A DNA stretch of 64,000 nucleotides from Rhodocyclaceae bacterium (GCA_028869135.1 JAGWTC010000010.1:1-64000); one strand, 5' to 3'; shown: positions 45,295-53,833, numbered from the stretch's first letter. Notes: a model not told the origin generated them from the letters alone. Numbers and translations: made by a program.

Positions 45295-46221
45295 TTATTC
45301 GACGCTGATATGCCCCAGCAGCAAAAACTCCATCAATGCTTTTTGCGTGTGCAGCCTGTTTTCCGCCTCGTCCCAGACCACGGACTGCGGGCCGTCAATG
45401 ACGTCGGCGGCAACTTCCTCGCCGCGGTGTGCAGGCAGGCAGTGCATGAACACGGCGTCTTTTGCGGCAACCTTCATCATGTCGGCATCGACCTGCCAGT
45501 CGGCGAAGTCGCGGCGGCGTTCCTCGTTCTCGGCCTCAAAGCCCATCGAGGTCCACACGTCGGTGGTGACCAGATCGGCGCCCTTGGCGGCCTCCATCGG
45601 ATCGGCGAACTCTTCGTAGTTATCGGTGCCGTAGAGGCCGGCGCGCTCGGGCTCGACTTCGTAGCCGGGCGGCGTGGACACATGCACATTGAAGCCGAAG
45701 ATTTCGGCGGCCTGCAGCCAGGTGTTGCAGACGTTGTTCGAGTCGCCGATCCAGGCCACGGTCTTGCCTTCGATCGAGCCGCGATGCTCGATGAAGGTGT
45801 AGATGTCGGCGAGGATCTGGCAGGGATGATATTCGTTGGTCAGGCCGTTGATCACCGGCACGCGGGAGTTGGCGGCGAAGCGCTCGATGATGCTTTGCTC
45901 GAAAGTGCGGATCATGACGATGTCGCTCATGCGCGAAATCACCTGGGCCGCATCTTCGACCGGCTCGCCGCGACCGAGTTGCGAGTCACGGGTGTTCAGG
46001 TAGATCGCCGCGCCGCCGAGCTGATGCATGCCGGCCTCAAAGGACAGGCGCGTACGCGTACTGGCCTTTTCGAAGATCATCACCAGGGTGCGATCTTCAA
46101 GCGGCCAGTACTTGCTGTAGGACTTGAACTGATCCTTGATCCAGCGCGTGCGCGCAAAAACGTAATCCAGCTCCAGACGGCTCAGGTCCTTGAGTTGCAG
46201 GAAATGTCTTGGGGCGGCCAT
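45295..46221 (-). CDS. argF: Ornithine carbamoyltransferase
   Basis: A 308-residue transferase that makes citrulline from ornithine and carbamoyl phosphate. The carbamoyl-phosphate site EKASTRTRLSFE, the ornithine-binding region WIGDSNNVCNTWLQ and the catalytic HCLPAHRGEEV are all intact. The start MAAPRHFLQLKDLSRLELDY is the standard N-terminus. It follows argD by only 1 bp, so the two are surely cotranscribed. Confidence 0.97.
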   Translation of the reverse strand: MAAPRHFLQLKDLSRLELDYVFARTRWIKDQFKSYSKYWPLEDRTLVMIFEKASTRTRLSFEAGMHQLGGAAIYLNTRDSQLGRGEPVEDAAQVISRMSDIVMIRTFEQSIIERFAANSRVPVINGLTNEYHPCQILADIYTFIEHRGSIEGKTVAWIGDSNNVCNTWLQAAEIFGFNVHVSTPPGYEVEPERAGLYGTDNYEEFADPMEAAKGADLVTTDVWTSMGFEAENEERRRDFADWQVDADMMKVAAKDAVFMHCLPAHRGEEVAADVIDGPQSVVWDEAENRLHTQKALMEFLLLGHISVE

Positions 46222-46222
46222 C

Positions 46223-47395
46223 TCAGACTCCGAGGAACTTCTTGATCAGCGCGGCGAGGCCGTCGACAAGTTGCTTCGAGTCGGCGTCGCTGAAGGTCAG
46301 CGCCGGCAGCAGACGGATGACGGACTCGGCCGTGACATTGATCAGCAGGCCGGCGTCGATCGCCTGCTTGACCAGGTCGCCGCAGGGGCGATCGAGCTGC
46401 ACGCCTATCATCAGGCCTTCGCCGCGAATGTCGACAATGCCGGACACGCCGGCCAGCGCCGCCTGGAGGCCGGCGCGAATGTTCTCGCCCTGGCGGGTGG
46501 CGTTGGCGATCAGCTTGTCCGCTTCGATGACATCGAGCGTAGTCAGCGCGGCGCAGCAGGCGAGCGGATTGCCGCCGAAGGTCGAACCGTGGTTGCCCGG
46601 CTTGAAGACGCCGAAGGCGCGGCCGGCGGTCAGGCAGGCGCCGATCGGCACGCCCGAGCCCAGGCCCTTGGCCAGCGTCATCACGTCCGGCTTGACGCCG
46701 GCATGCTGGTGCGCAAACCACTTGCCGGTACGGCCGATGCCGCTCTGCACCTCGTCGAGCATGAAGAGCCAGTTCTTGGCGTCGCACAGCTTGCGCAGGC
46801 CCTGCAGGAATTCGTTGTGGCAGATATTGATGCCGCCCTCGCCCTGAATCACTTCGAACAGGATGGCGACGACATTGGGATTGTTGTTGGCGACGGCCTC
46901 GATGGCGGCCAGATCGTCGAAGGGCACGCGCACGAAACCCGACACCAGGGGCTCGAAACCGGCCTGAACCTTGCGGTTGCCGGTGGCCGACAGCGTCGCC
47001 AGCGTGCGGCCGTGGAAGGCCTGCTCCATGACGATGATGGCCGGGCTGTCGATGCCCTGCTGGTGCCCGTACATGCGGGCCAGCTTGATCGCCGCCTCGT
47101 TGGCTTCGCAACCCGAGTTGCAGAAGAAGACGTCGTCCATCTGCGCCAGCGCGGTCAGCTTGTCGGACAGGGCTTCCTGTTCGCGGACGCGATAGACGTT
47201 GGAGGTGTGCATCAAGCGGCCGACCTGGGCCGACACCGCAGCGACCAGGCGCGGATGTCCATGCCCGAGGGTATTCACAGCAATACCGGAAAGCGCATCG
47301 AGGTAACGCTTGCCGTTCTCGTCAAACATCCACACGCCTTCGCCATGGGTAAATGCCACGGGCTGGCGGTTATAGGTATTCATCAGGTGCGACAT
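46223..47395 (-). CDS. argD: Acetylornithine aminotransferase
   Basis: A 390-residue PLP enzyme of class III. The PLP-contact region is visible as FCNSGCEANEAAIKLARMYG, the Asp motif as LDEVQSGIGRTGKWFA, and the Schiff-base lysine in MTLAKGLGSGVPIGAC. It starts MSHLMNTYNRQPVAFTHGEG with a strong GGAGAGAG element 7 bases upstream. It is the first gene of argDFG and has a 130-base leader containing a terminator-like hairpin. Confidence 0.96.
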   Translation of the reverse strand: MSHLMNTYNRQPVAFTHGEGVWMFDENGKRYLDALSGIAVNTLGHGHPRLVAAVSAQVGRLMHTSNVYRVREQEALSDKLTALAQMDDVFFCNSGCEANEAAIKLARMYGHQQGIDSPAIIVMEQAFHGRTLATLSATGNRKVQAGFEPLVSGFVRVPFDDLAAIEAVANNNPNVVAILFEVIQGEGGINICHNEFLQGLRKLCDAKNWLFMLDEVQSGIGRTGKWFAHQHAGVKPDVMTLAKGLGSGVPIGACLTAGRAFGVFKPGNHGSTFGGNPLACCAALTTLDVIEADKLIANATRQGENIRAGLQAALAGVSGIVDIRGEGLMIGVQLDRPCGDLVKQAIDAGLLINVTAESVIRLLPALTFSDADSKQLVDGLAALIKKFLGV

Positions 47396-47474
47396 GAAAA
47401 ACGCTCTCTCTCCGCGCCAGCAAACCTGGCGTCAGCAGGATCTCGGGGGGATGACCGATATAAACGGTCGCCGC

Positions 47475-47519
47475 TAAAAAGCCATACGGCGGTCCTGCAT
47501 TGCCGTCAGGCCGCCGTAT
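47475..47519 (-). terminator. Terminator-like hairpin in the argD leader (attenuator candidate)
   Basis: On the minus strand ATACGGCGG and CCGCCGTAT (with inner CCTG/CAGG pairing) form a strong stem followed by GGCTTTTTAG. It lies about 8 bases after the predicted transcription start and 90 bases before argD, where no upstream minus-strand gene needs a terminator. Confidence 0.6.
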
Positions 47520-47533
47520 CGTCGGAAAGAAGC

Positions 47534-47563
47534 ATCTTAAAGGAAACAGGGGCTTGGAGTCAA
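47534..47563 (-). promoter_or_regulatory. Candidate sigma-70 promoter of argDFG
   Basis: On the minus strand TTGACT (47558-47563) and TAAGAT (47534-47539) are separated by 18 bases. The predicted start near 47527 gives a leader of about 130 bases for argD. Confidence 0.65.
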
Positions 47564-47689
47564 AGCCGGAGCGCGTCTGGATTGGCGGAAATCCCCGCCG
47601 CTGCTGCACAGCCACTCGTGCCGCATTGCAGCAAAATTGAAAAAGAACCGCGCTCATGCCAGAATTTGCCGCCAATTGGCGAAAAAGTG

Positions 47690-48211
47690 ATGAATCCGAG
47701 CTACCAGCCGCCCGACAAACGCAGCGACGACATTCCCAAGGGGCTGTGTGCGCTGGAGCATCGCTTGCCGCGCATCGCCGAACAGTGTGCGGCCCACTGG
47801 GCCACGCCGGCTTTCGAGCCCTTCGTCGCCGCCCTGATGATGGATTCGCGCGATGGCGGCCGCCAGGGCCTGCCCTGGGACGCGGCGCAGGAGCTGCTGT
47901 TTCTGCTCGAAATCAGCATCGCCAAGCGCGCCATCGTCGCCGCCCAAACGACAGGCATGCCCTACCGACAGGTGTTCCAGAGCATGCGCAACAACGCCGA
48001 GGAAGCGGCCAGAAACACCGCCAACGCCTGGAGCAACCCCACGCTCAACAACGACAGCAAGCGCGTCGGCATGCCCGGCCAGCCGCTGGACCCGGCCCTG
48101 GCGCTCGACCCCAACTCGGTATCGGCGCAAAAACGGCTGAAACAGCAACGTGAAAACGCCCGGAAAGGACCGAAGAAAAAAAGCTTCTGGCAAAAGCTGT
48201 TTGGCGGCTAG
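47690..48211 (+). CDS. Protein of unknown function
   Basis: A 173-residue soluble protein starting MNPSYQPPDKRSDDIPKGL that I do not recognise. The middle is helical (WDAAQELLFLLEISIAKRAI; FQSMRNNAEEAARNTANAW), and the tail is strongly basic, ending KKKSFWQKLFGG. There is no signal peptide or membrane helix. The ATG at 47690 is preceded directly by an in-frame GTG. It is divergent from argD and lies upstream of the tRNA-Ser gene. Confidence 0.65.
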   Translation: MNPSYQPPDKRSDDIPKGLCALEHRLPRIAEQCAAHWATPAFEPFVAALMMDSRDGGRQGLPWDAAQELLFLLEISIAKRAIVAAQTTGMPYRQVFQSMRNNAEEAARNTANAWSNPTLNNDSKRVGMPGQPLDPALALDPNSVSAQKRLKQQRENARKGPKKKSFWQKLFGG

Positions 48212-48245
48212 CCTAAGGAAGCGCGATTCCCGCAAGCAAGCTGCG

Positions 48246-48330
48246 TATAATGCGGCCCTTACCGCAGCATCCCTGCCCCGGCGGCTTAAGCGCAGCTTGC
48301 CGGAGCTAAAACCGGCAGCCGGTTTTTAAA
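48246..48330 (+). ncRNA. Candidate short transcript or leader ahead of tRNA-Ser
   Basis: A TATAAT at 48246-48251 is followed, about 55 bases later, by AAAACCGG-CAG-CCGGTTTTT (48308-48328), a terminator-like hairpin that ends 10 bases before the tRNA. The intervening sequence has mutually exclusive CCGGC/GCCGG pairings. The -35 region is poor. It could be a small RNA or simply the tRNA leader. Confidence 0.3.
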
Positions 48331-48339
48331 TTGCGGCAC

Positions 48340-48427
48340 GGAGGTGTGGCAGAGTGGTCGATTGCACCGGTCTTGAAAACCGGCAAAGGGCAACCTTTCG
48401 TGAGTTCGAATCTCACCGCCTCCGCCA
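48340..48427 (+). tRNA. tRNA-Ser (anticodon UGA)
   Basis: An 88-base cloverleaf with acceptor arms GGAGGTG and CGCCTCC (one wobble pair), anticodon arm CCGGT-CTTGAAA-ACCGG giving anticodon TGA, a long variable arm as expected for serine (AAAGGGCAACCTTT), T loop GTTCGAATC and an encoded CCA end. A terminator follows immediately. Confidence 0.97.
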
Positions 48428-48461
48428 AATTAAAAACCACCTTGCGGTGGTTTTTTAATTT
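48428..48461 (+). terminator. Terminator after tRNA-Ser
   Basis: AATTAAAAACCACC, loop TTGC, GGTGGTTTTTTAATT directly after the tRNA CCA. Confidence 0.9.
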
Positions 48462-48689
48462 GGGCGAGACGGTCGGTTAGGCAGAATGCCCCTGGGTTCG
48501 GCATGCAGGCAAAGCCAGCGGCACCATATGGGGCCGCTATCACCCCGGCATCTCCACCCGCCAAGCCCTCAAGGAATCTTCGCAAAATTAAAGAAGACAA
48601 GCAGCAATCAGTTTGTTGAAAGGTTGAAACTTTTCCGGCCTTTGTTTAGTCTTACTCACGTATTCCCCCACCACGGAGACTGCTTCACT

Positions 48690-49385
48690 ATGGAAACCAA
48701 TACCCATCAATTTGGTTCGATCGCCCGCCCTCAGGCCGCCGAGCCCAATCGGGTACTGCGCAATACCTATGCGCTGCTCGGCCTGTCCATGGTGCCGACT
48801 GCGATCGGCGCCGCTATTGGCACCACCTTGCTGGCCCCGCTGATGTTTTCCGTCGGCATGGGCGTCAGCGCCATTGTCTTCCTCATCGTCGCCTTCGGCA
48901 TGATGTGGGCGATCCAGAAGAACCGCGACAGCGGCCTCGGTGTCGTGCTGCTGCTCGGCTTCACCTTCTTCATGGGCCTCTGGCTCGGCCCGCTGCTGTC
49001 GGTCGCCCTGCAGTTCCGTAACGGCGGCCAGTTGATCGCCATGGCCGCAGGCGGCACCGGCGCCATCTTCTTCACGCTGGCCGGCATTGCGGCAACCACC
49101 AAGCGCGACTTCAGCAATATGGGCAAGTTCCTCACGGTCGGCATCGTGCTGCTGATCGTGGCCTCGCTCGCCAATCTCTTCTTCCACATTCCGGCGCTGT
49201 CGCTGGCGATCTCGGGCGTAGCGGTACTGCTGTTTTCGGGCTTCATCCTGTTCGACATCAACCGCATCGTGCACGGCGGCGAAACCAGCTATGTGTCGGC
49301 CACGCTGGCGGTGTATCTGGACATCTACAACCTCTTCACCAGCCTGTTGCAACTGCTGATGGCCTTCGCCGGCGATCGCGACTAA
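48690..49385 (+). CDS. Bax inhibitor-1 / YccA family membrane protein
   Basis: A 231-residue inner-membrane protein with seven hydrophobic segments after a short soluble start (METNTHQFGSIARPQAAEPN). Family landmarks are VLRNTYALLGLSMVPTAIGA near helix 1 and the C-terminal FILFDINRIVHGGETSYVSA, with the conserved acidic residue of the channel-like core, then DIYNLFTSLLQLLMAFAGDRD at the end. E. coli YccA inhibits FtsH. Its ATG at 48690 has GGAG 12 bases upstream. A possible promoter, TTGAAA then TAGTCT with a 17-bp spacer, lies just ahead. Confidence 0.93.
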   Translation: METNTHQFGSIARPQAAEPNRVLRNTYALLGLSMVPTAIGAAIGTTLLAPLMFSVGMGVSAIVFLIVAFGMMWAIQKNRDSGLGVVLLLGFTFFMGLWLGPLLSVALQFRNGGQLIAMAAGGTGAIFFTLAGIAATTKRDFSNMGKFLTVGIVLLIVASLANLFFHIPALSLAISGVAVLLFSGFILFDINRIVHGGETSYVSATLAVYLDIYNLFTSLLQLLMAFAGDRD

Positions 49386-49404
49386 GCAGTCGTTCTGCAC
49401 CAAC

Positions 49405-49439
49405 AAAAACGGGAGCCGCGGCTCCCGTTTTTGTTTTTG
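49405..49439. terminator. Bidirectional terminator between the Bax-inhibitor gene and rlmD
   Basis: Arms AAAAACGGGAGCC and GGCTCCCGTTTTT, followed by GTTTTT; placed between convergent genes. Confidence 0.9.
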
Positions 49440-49449
49440 CGCTTCAAGC

Positions 49450-50766
49450 TCAAGGGCGCTCGAATAGCGCAATCGACTCGACGTGCGAGGTCTGCGGAAA
49501 CATGTTCGCAATGCCCGCGCCCTTGAGCACATAGCCCTTTTCATACACCAGAATCGCGGCATCCCGCGCCAATGTCGAAGGGCTGCAGGAGACATAGACG
49601 ATACGCTTGGGCGCATCCGCCCCCAACGCCTTGCACAACTCGGCCGCACCATCGCGCGGCGGATCGATCAGCATGCTGTCGAAATGCCCGAGTGCGGCCA
49701 AGCTTTCTTCGGTTGCTTCAAAGAGGTTGGAAACCCCGAACTCGGTACGCTCGGCCAGACCGTTGAGCTGGGCATTCTGGCGCGCCCGCTCAACCAGATT
49801 ATTTGCGCCCTCCACCCCCACTACCGTGGCGCCGCTGCGCGCAATCGGCAAGGTGAAGTTGCCCAGACCGCAGAACATGTCGGCAATACGCTGACCCGGC
49901 TGAGGATTGAGCAGGAACATGGCACGCCGCAACAGCATGCGGTTGATGCCGTGATTGACCTGGGTAAAGTCGACCGGCCGGAACTGCATCTTCAAGCCAA
50001 ACTCGGGCAACGTGTAATACAAGGCCTCGGCGTCAAGCGGATGAAACAAATGGACGGTGTCCGGCCCCTTGGGCTGGAGATAAATCGTGACCTTGTGTTC
50101 GTCGGCGAATGCGCGCACCAGCGTCTCGTCATTTGCGCTCAGGTCTGCCAGGTTGCGCATCACCAGCGCCGTCTGTACATCCCCGATGGCCACTTCGATC
50201 TGCGGCATTTTGTCCGGCCCGGACATTTTTCCGATCAGGACGCGCAGTGGCATGATCAGCGCCGACACATGCGGCGGCAACACTTCACACTGGCCCATAT
50301 TGACCACATAGCTGCTGCTGCGTTCGCGGAAGCCAACCAGGACCCCGCCCTTCTTTTCAACATACCGCACCGACAGGCGAGCACGATAGCGATAGCCCCA
50401 GGCGGGGCCGGTGATCGGCGGATAGATGATCTCGGGGCGCAGACGCGACAGATGCCAGAAGTCGTCTTCGAGCACACGCTGCTTGACCGAGGCCTGGGCA
50501 TTCGAATCCAGATGCTGCATGCTGCAACCGCCACAAACATCGTAATTCGGACAGCGCGGCGTCACGCGCAGGCTGGAAGCCTTGAGAATACGGCCAGCAC
50601 GCGCCTTCTCAAAACGCGGCTTCTTGCGATAACTCGAATACTCGACCTGCTCGCCCGGCAAGGCACCTTCTATGAAAATGGTCTTGCCCTCTACGCGGGC
50701 AACACCTTGCCCGTCATGGTCGAGCGATTCGACCTCGGCAATATGGGCTTGAACAGGTTCTGACAT
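49450..50766 (-). CDS. rlmD: 23S rRNA (uracil-1939 C5) methyltransferase
   Basis: A 438-residue SAM-dependent enzyme. It has an N-terminal TRAM domain ([20 protein letters not shown]), the iron-sulfur cysteines in [14 protein letters not shown] together with a later EPGCxMC-like position, SAM motif [15 protein letters not shown], and the catalytic region with [11 protein letters not shown] and [12 protein letters not shown] (nucleophile Cys). The length matches RlmD. The start [12 protein letters not shown] at 50766 is preferred over an ATG six codons earlier. Confidence 0.94.
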   Translation of the reverse strand: MSEPVQAHIAEVESLDHDGQGVARVEGKTIFIEGALPGEQVEYSSYRKKPRFEKARAGRILKASSLRVTPRCPNYDVCGGCSMQHLDSNAQASVKQRVLEDDFWHLSRLRPEIIYPPITGPAWGYRYRARLSVRYVEKKGGVLVGFRERSSSYVVNMGQCEVLPPHVSALIMPLRVLIGKMSGPDKMPQIEVAIGDVQTALVMRNLADLSANDETLVRAFADEHKVTIYLQPKGPDTVHLFHPLDAEALYYTLPEFGLKMQFRPVDFTQVNHGINRMLLRRAMFLLNPQPGQRIADMFCGLGNFTLPIARSGATVVGVEGANNLVERARQNAQLNGLAERTEFGVSNLFEATEESLAALGHFDSMLIDPPRDGAAELCKALGADAPKRIVYVSCSPSTLARDAAILVYEKGYVLKGAGIANMFPQTSHVESIALFERP

Positions 50767-50807
50767 GGGAAAGCAGGCGGGCAAAAGGGCAGCATTATAA
50801 TGCCCCC

Positions 50808-51920
50808 ATGATATCCACCCTGCTCGGCGGCCTGACCGCCAAAGAATTCCTGCGCGACTACTGGCAGAAGAAGCCGCTGCTGGTGCGCGGCGCCGTGCCC
50901 GGCTTCGGCGACTGGCTGGACCGCGACAGTACCGTGGCGCTCGCCTGTAGCGACGACGCCGAAGCGCGCCTGATCGCCAACGCTGACGACGAATGGGAGG
51001 TTCGTCGCGGCCCTTTCGAGCCCAAGGACTTCAAGCGCCGCAAGGATTTGTGGACCGTGCTCGTGCAGGGCGTAAACCTGCTGCTGCCGCAGGGCGACGC
51101 GCTGCTGCGTGAGTTCGACTTCATTCCGCATGCGCGCCTTGACGACCTCATGGTCAGCTATGCCGTCGACGGCGCCGGCGTCGGCCCGCACTTCGACAAC
51201 TACGACGTTTTCCTGCTCCAAGGACGGGGCAAGCGTCACTGGCGCATCAGCCAGCAGAAAGATCTGCGCCTGCGCGACGATGTGCCGCTGAAGATCCTCA
51301 GTCATTTCAAATCCGAGCAGGACTGGGTGCTGGAGCCCGGCGACATGCTTTACCTGCCGCCACAATATGCCCATGACGGCGTCGCCGTCGGCGAGTGCAT
51401 GACCTGGTCGATCGGCTTCCGCGCCGCGCCGGCGCAGGAGTTGATGGAAGGCTTCCTCGATTATCTGCAGGAACGCACCCTGCTTCCCGGACGCTACGCC
51501 GACCCCGACCTCAAGCTGCAGAAGCACCCGGCCGAGATCGGCAATGCCATGATCGACCAGGTCGCCGATATGCTTTCCGAGATCAAGTGGAATCGCAGCG
51601 TGGTGCGGGACTTCCTCGGCACCTACCTGACCGAGCCCAAGCCGCACGTTTACTTCGAACCGCCGCAGCCGGCGCTGTCCTTCGCCCGCTTCACCGCCAA
51701 GGCGAGGAAAAACGGCGTATGCCTGGATCCGAAAGCCCAGCTGCTGTTCGCAGGCAAGCTGTTCTTCATCAACGGGGAAGAATGCGAGGTCGATGCGGCG
51801 GACCGCGAGGCACTGCGGCGACTAGCCGATTACCGTCAACTGAGCGATTTGGCGGGCCTCGGCGAGGACGGATTGTCGCTTCTATATGACTGGTATTGCG
51901 ACGGTTTTCTCCAGGCATGA
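50808..51920 (+). CDS. Ribosomal oxygenase, JmjC cupin (RoxA/YcfD-like)
   Basis: A 370-residue Fe(II)/2-oxoglutarate-dependent hydroxylase. The iron ligands His128 and Asp130 are in [14 protein letters not shown] and His189 is in [13 protein letters not shown]. Further landmarks include [13 protein letters not shown] near the start and [10 protein letters not shown]. coli YcfD hydroxylates Arg81 of ribosomal protein L16. It is divergent from rlmD with a 41-bp gap, which links two ribosome modifiers. Confidence 0.93.
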   Translation: MISTLLGGLTAKEFLRDYWQKKPLLVRGAVPGFGDWLDRDSTVALACSDDAEARLIANADDEWEVRRGPFEPKDFKRRKDLWTVLVQGVNLLLPQGDALLREFDFIPHARLDDLMVSYAVDGAGVGPHFDNYDVFLLQGRGKRHWRISQQKDLRLRDDVPLKILSHFKSEQDWVLEPGDMLYLPPQYAHDGVAVGECMTWSIGFRAAPAQELMEGFLDYLQERTLLPGRYADPDLKLQKHPAEIGNAMIDQVADMLSEIKWNRSVVRDFLGTYLTEPKPHVYFEPPQPALSFARFTAKARKNGVCLDPKAQLLFAGKLFFINGEECEVDAADREALRRLADYRQLSDLAGLGEDGLSLLYDWYCDGFLQA

Positions 51921-51971
51921 CAATGACAAGCGGGCGACAAGCCCCATCAATTCTGGGCTGTGGCTACATTT

Positions 51972-52017
51972 GGTGACAGTTGTCACATCCAGCCGCGCAA
52001 CTTTGCTGTGCTACAAT
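51972..52017 (+). promoter_or_regulatory. CRP-type site and -10 box ahead of the Ala/Pro-rich lipoprotein
   Basis: GGTGA-CAGTTG-TCACA at 51972-51987 matches the TGTGA-N6-TCACA consensus at 9 of 10 positions, and its core is a perfect inverted repeat (GTGACA-GT-TGTCAC). TACAAT lies at 52012-52017. A start near 52023 puts the site centre close to -43, the class II activator position. The -35 region itself is poor, which fits activation. Confidence 0.5.
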
Positions 52018-52077
52018 CTTTTACTGACTAGCGTCCAAACTGGTCGCCCAACGAGAATTTTGGGTCTTGTTTTGCAT

Positions 52078-52091
52078 CTTTATCGATAAAG
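52078..52091 (+). promoter_or_regulatory. 14-bp perfect palindrome at the ribosome binding site
   Basis: CTTTATCGATAAAG is perfectly palindromic and overlaps the start of the AAAGGGAAA Shine-Dalgarno region, 10 bases before the lipoprotein ATG. It could be an operator or a weak RNA hairpin. Confidence 0.4.
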
Positions 52092-52101
52092 GGAAAACCA
52101 A

Positions 52102-52341
52102 ATGAACAAGTCGCTCCTCATCGCCGCTCTGCTGGCTATCGCTGCTGTTGGTTGTGCCAAGAAGGAAGAAGCTGCTCCGGCTCCGGCCCCGGCTGCTGAA
52201 GCTCCTGCCGCCGCTCCGGCTCCTGCCGAAGCCCCGGCTGCTGCTCCGGCCGACGCTGCCAAGCCGGCTGAAGGCGCTGCCGCTCCGGCCACTGAAGCCC
52301 CGGCTGCTGAGAAGAAGGAAGCCGCTCCGGCCGGCCACTAA
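52102..52341 (+). CDS. Ala/Pro-rich low-complexity lipoprotein
   Basis: A 79-residue protein. Residues 1-18 are a lipoprotein signal, MNKSLLIAALLAIAAVGCAK, with the lipobox AVGC (Cys18). The rest is an almost pure alanine, proline, glutamate and lysine repeat (EAPAAAPAPAEAPAAAPAD), ending AAPAGH. It looks extended or disordered, perhaps a spacer tethered to the outer membrane. No known domain. It has its own promoter-like region, a Shine-Dalgarno sequence and a strong terminator. Confidence 0.8.
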   Translation: MNKSLLIAALLAIAAVGCAKKEEAAPAPAPAAEAPAAAPAPAEAPAAAPADAAKPAEGAAAPATEAPAAEKKEAAPAGH

Positions 52342-52354
52342 GCCACCGAGCGTC

Positions 52355-52386
52355 AAAAAAAGCCAGCCTTCGGGCTGGCTTTTTTA
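52355..52386 (+). terminator. Terminator after the Ala/Pro-rich lipoprotein
   Basis: AAAAAAAGCCAGCC, TTCG loop, GGCTGGCTTTTTT; placed between convergent genes, so probably bidirectional. Confidence 0.9.
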
Positions 52387-52403
52387 TTGCCTGAACATTT
52401 CGC

Positions 52404-53177
52404 TCAGACCAGACTGCGCCACTCGAACCCCAGCGCCTGGTCGGCCACGCCGATCCAGCCGGGCGCGCACCCAAGGACATCCGCCAGCGCCTGCTGCGCC
52501 AGCAGCGGCGTATTGTTGTGCTCGCTGATGTGCGCGGCCAGCACATGCTGCAAGCGGCCACGATCGACCTGCCCTAGCAGCGCGGCGGCAGAAGCATTGT
52601 CGAGGTGGCCGAAATGGCCGCCGACCCGGGCTTTCAAGGCAGGCGGATAGGGACCTTTTGCCAGCATCCCGGCATCGTGATTGCACTCCAGCACCAGGGC
52701 ATCGCAGGCGGCGAGCTGCTCCACCACATGCGCCGTGACGTGGCCGAGATCGGTTAATACGCCGAGCCTGCGCGCGCCATCCGAAATCACGAACTGCACC
52801 GGCTCGCGCGCATCATGCGGCACCGGGAATGGCTGTATCTGCAAGTCGCCGACGGCAAAAGCGGCATGACTGTCAAAACAGATGACGTTCGCACTGTCGT
52901 CCACCTCATCGCGCCGCAGCGAACCGGCGCGCGTGCCGCGCGTCATGTGCAGCGCAATGCCATAGCGCTCGGCGCACGAATAGGCGCCGCCGACATGATC
53001 GCTATGCTCGTGGGTGACGATAATGGCGGCAATGCTGTCCGGCGCAACACCGAGGCGCGCGCACCGCTGCGCCAGATTGCGCGGGCCGAAACCGCAGTCG
53101 ATGAGAACACGCGTCGAACCGGCTTCGACCAGCAGCGCATTGCCCTTGCTGCCGCTGCCCAATGATGCGAAACGCAT
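52404..53177 (-). CDS. MBL-fold metallohydrolase (YycJ/WalJ-like)
   Basis: A 257-residue protein starting MRFASLGSGSKGNALLVEAG, with the metallo-beta-lactamase motif THEHSDHVGG and later LVLECNHD and AAHISEHNNTP histidine/aspartate positions. These are the features of the YycJ (WalJ) group of putative exonucleases or phosphodiesterases. Length is normal. It has no operon partner here. Confidence 0.9.
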   Translation of the reverse strand: MRFASLGSGSKGNALLVEAGSTRVLIDCGFGPRNLAQRCARLGVAPDSIAAIIVTHEHSDHVGGAYSCAERYGIALHMTRGTRAGSLRRDEVDDSANVICFDSHAAFAVGDLQIQPFPVPHDAREPVQFVISDGARRLGVLTDLGHVTAHVVEQLAACDALVLECNHDAGMLAKGPYPPALKARVGGHFGHLDNASAAALLGQVDRGRLQHVLAAHISEHNNTPLLAQQALADVLGCAPGWIGVADQALGFEWRSLV

Positions 53178-53359
53178 GAAAATTTCCGGGAATCTCTATC
53201 AAGAATATTGCATGAGGCGAGCACTTCAGCTTGCTAGTATGAAGCAAGAGCGCACGCTGTGACGCATCGAATACAACCGCATTCATGTTAAAGAATATGC
53301 GATTGCAAATTGCGCAAAAAGGCGCATGATGAAAACTCGATCCAGCCCGGAGGACAAAC

Positions 53360-53782
53360 ATGAAACAAGGCGTCTTGAAGTTCTTCCATGTTCCGAATAT
53401 CGAACAACTGGGCGCGAAGTGCGCGATTGCCGTGGTGTCGGGCACAGCCAATGATGTCAGCGGCCACCTCGAAACCATCACCCTTGTTGCACGCCAGGAC
53501 GGCAGCAGCCGTTCCCACATTGCCTATACGCAGCTTTCCCCGCCCTTCAAACCGGCGGCGGAAGAGGCCATCCGAAAGGCGCAGAGCAAGGCCCTGCCGC
53601 TGCTGTCGGAAGATGGCAGTATTTCCAACAAGCTGCTGGACCTCAACGAGGAATGGGAGGAGACGACTGAATCGGCCATACGCCGGGAAATCGCGCCGGT
53701 CTGCGATGAAATCGGCGTATTGCTGCCGCGCATTCAGAGCGACAATCTGCGGCAGATGATGAAGGAGCTGCGCACCGTCTGA
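53360..53782 (+). CDS. Protein of unknown function
   Basis: A 140-residue soluble protein, starting MKQGVLKFFHVPNIEQLGAK, not recognised. The first half reads as beta strands (CAIAVVSGTANDVSGHLETI) and the second as long helices rich in Glu and Arg (LLDLNEEWEETTESAIRRE; IQSDNLRQMMKELRTV). A GGAGG element precedes the ATG by 7 bases. It has its own upstream AT-rich region and a terminator, so it appears to be a single-gene unit. Confidence 0.7.
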   Translation: MKQGVLKFFHVPNIEQLGAKCAIAVVSGTANDVSGHLETITLVARQDGSSRSHIAYTQLSPPFKPAAEEAIRKAQSKALPLLSEDGSISNKLLDLNEEWEETTESAIRREIAPVCDEIGVLLPRIQSDNLRQMMKELRTV

Positions 53783-53803
53783 AACAGGCAAGCAACTGCC
53801 GAT

Positions 53804-53833
53804 AAAAAAGCCCGGACCATGCCGGGCTTTTTT
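53804..53833. terminator. Bidirectional terminator between the unknown gene and bamC
   Basis: Arms AAAAAAGCCCGG and CCGGGCTTTTTT around ACCATG, between convergent genes. Confidence 0.9.
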
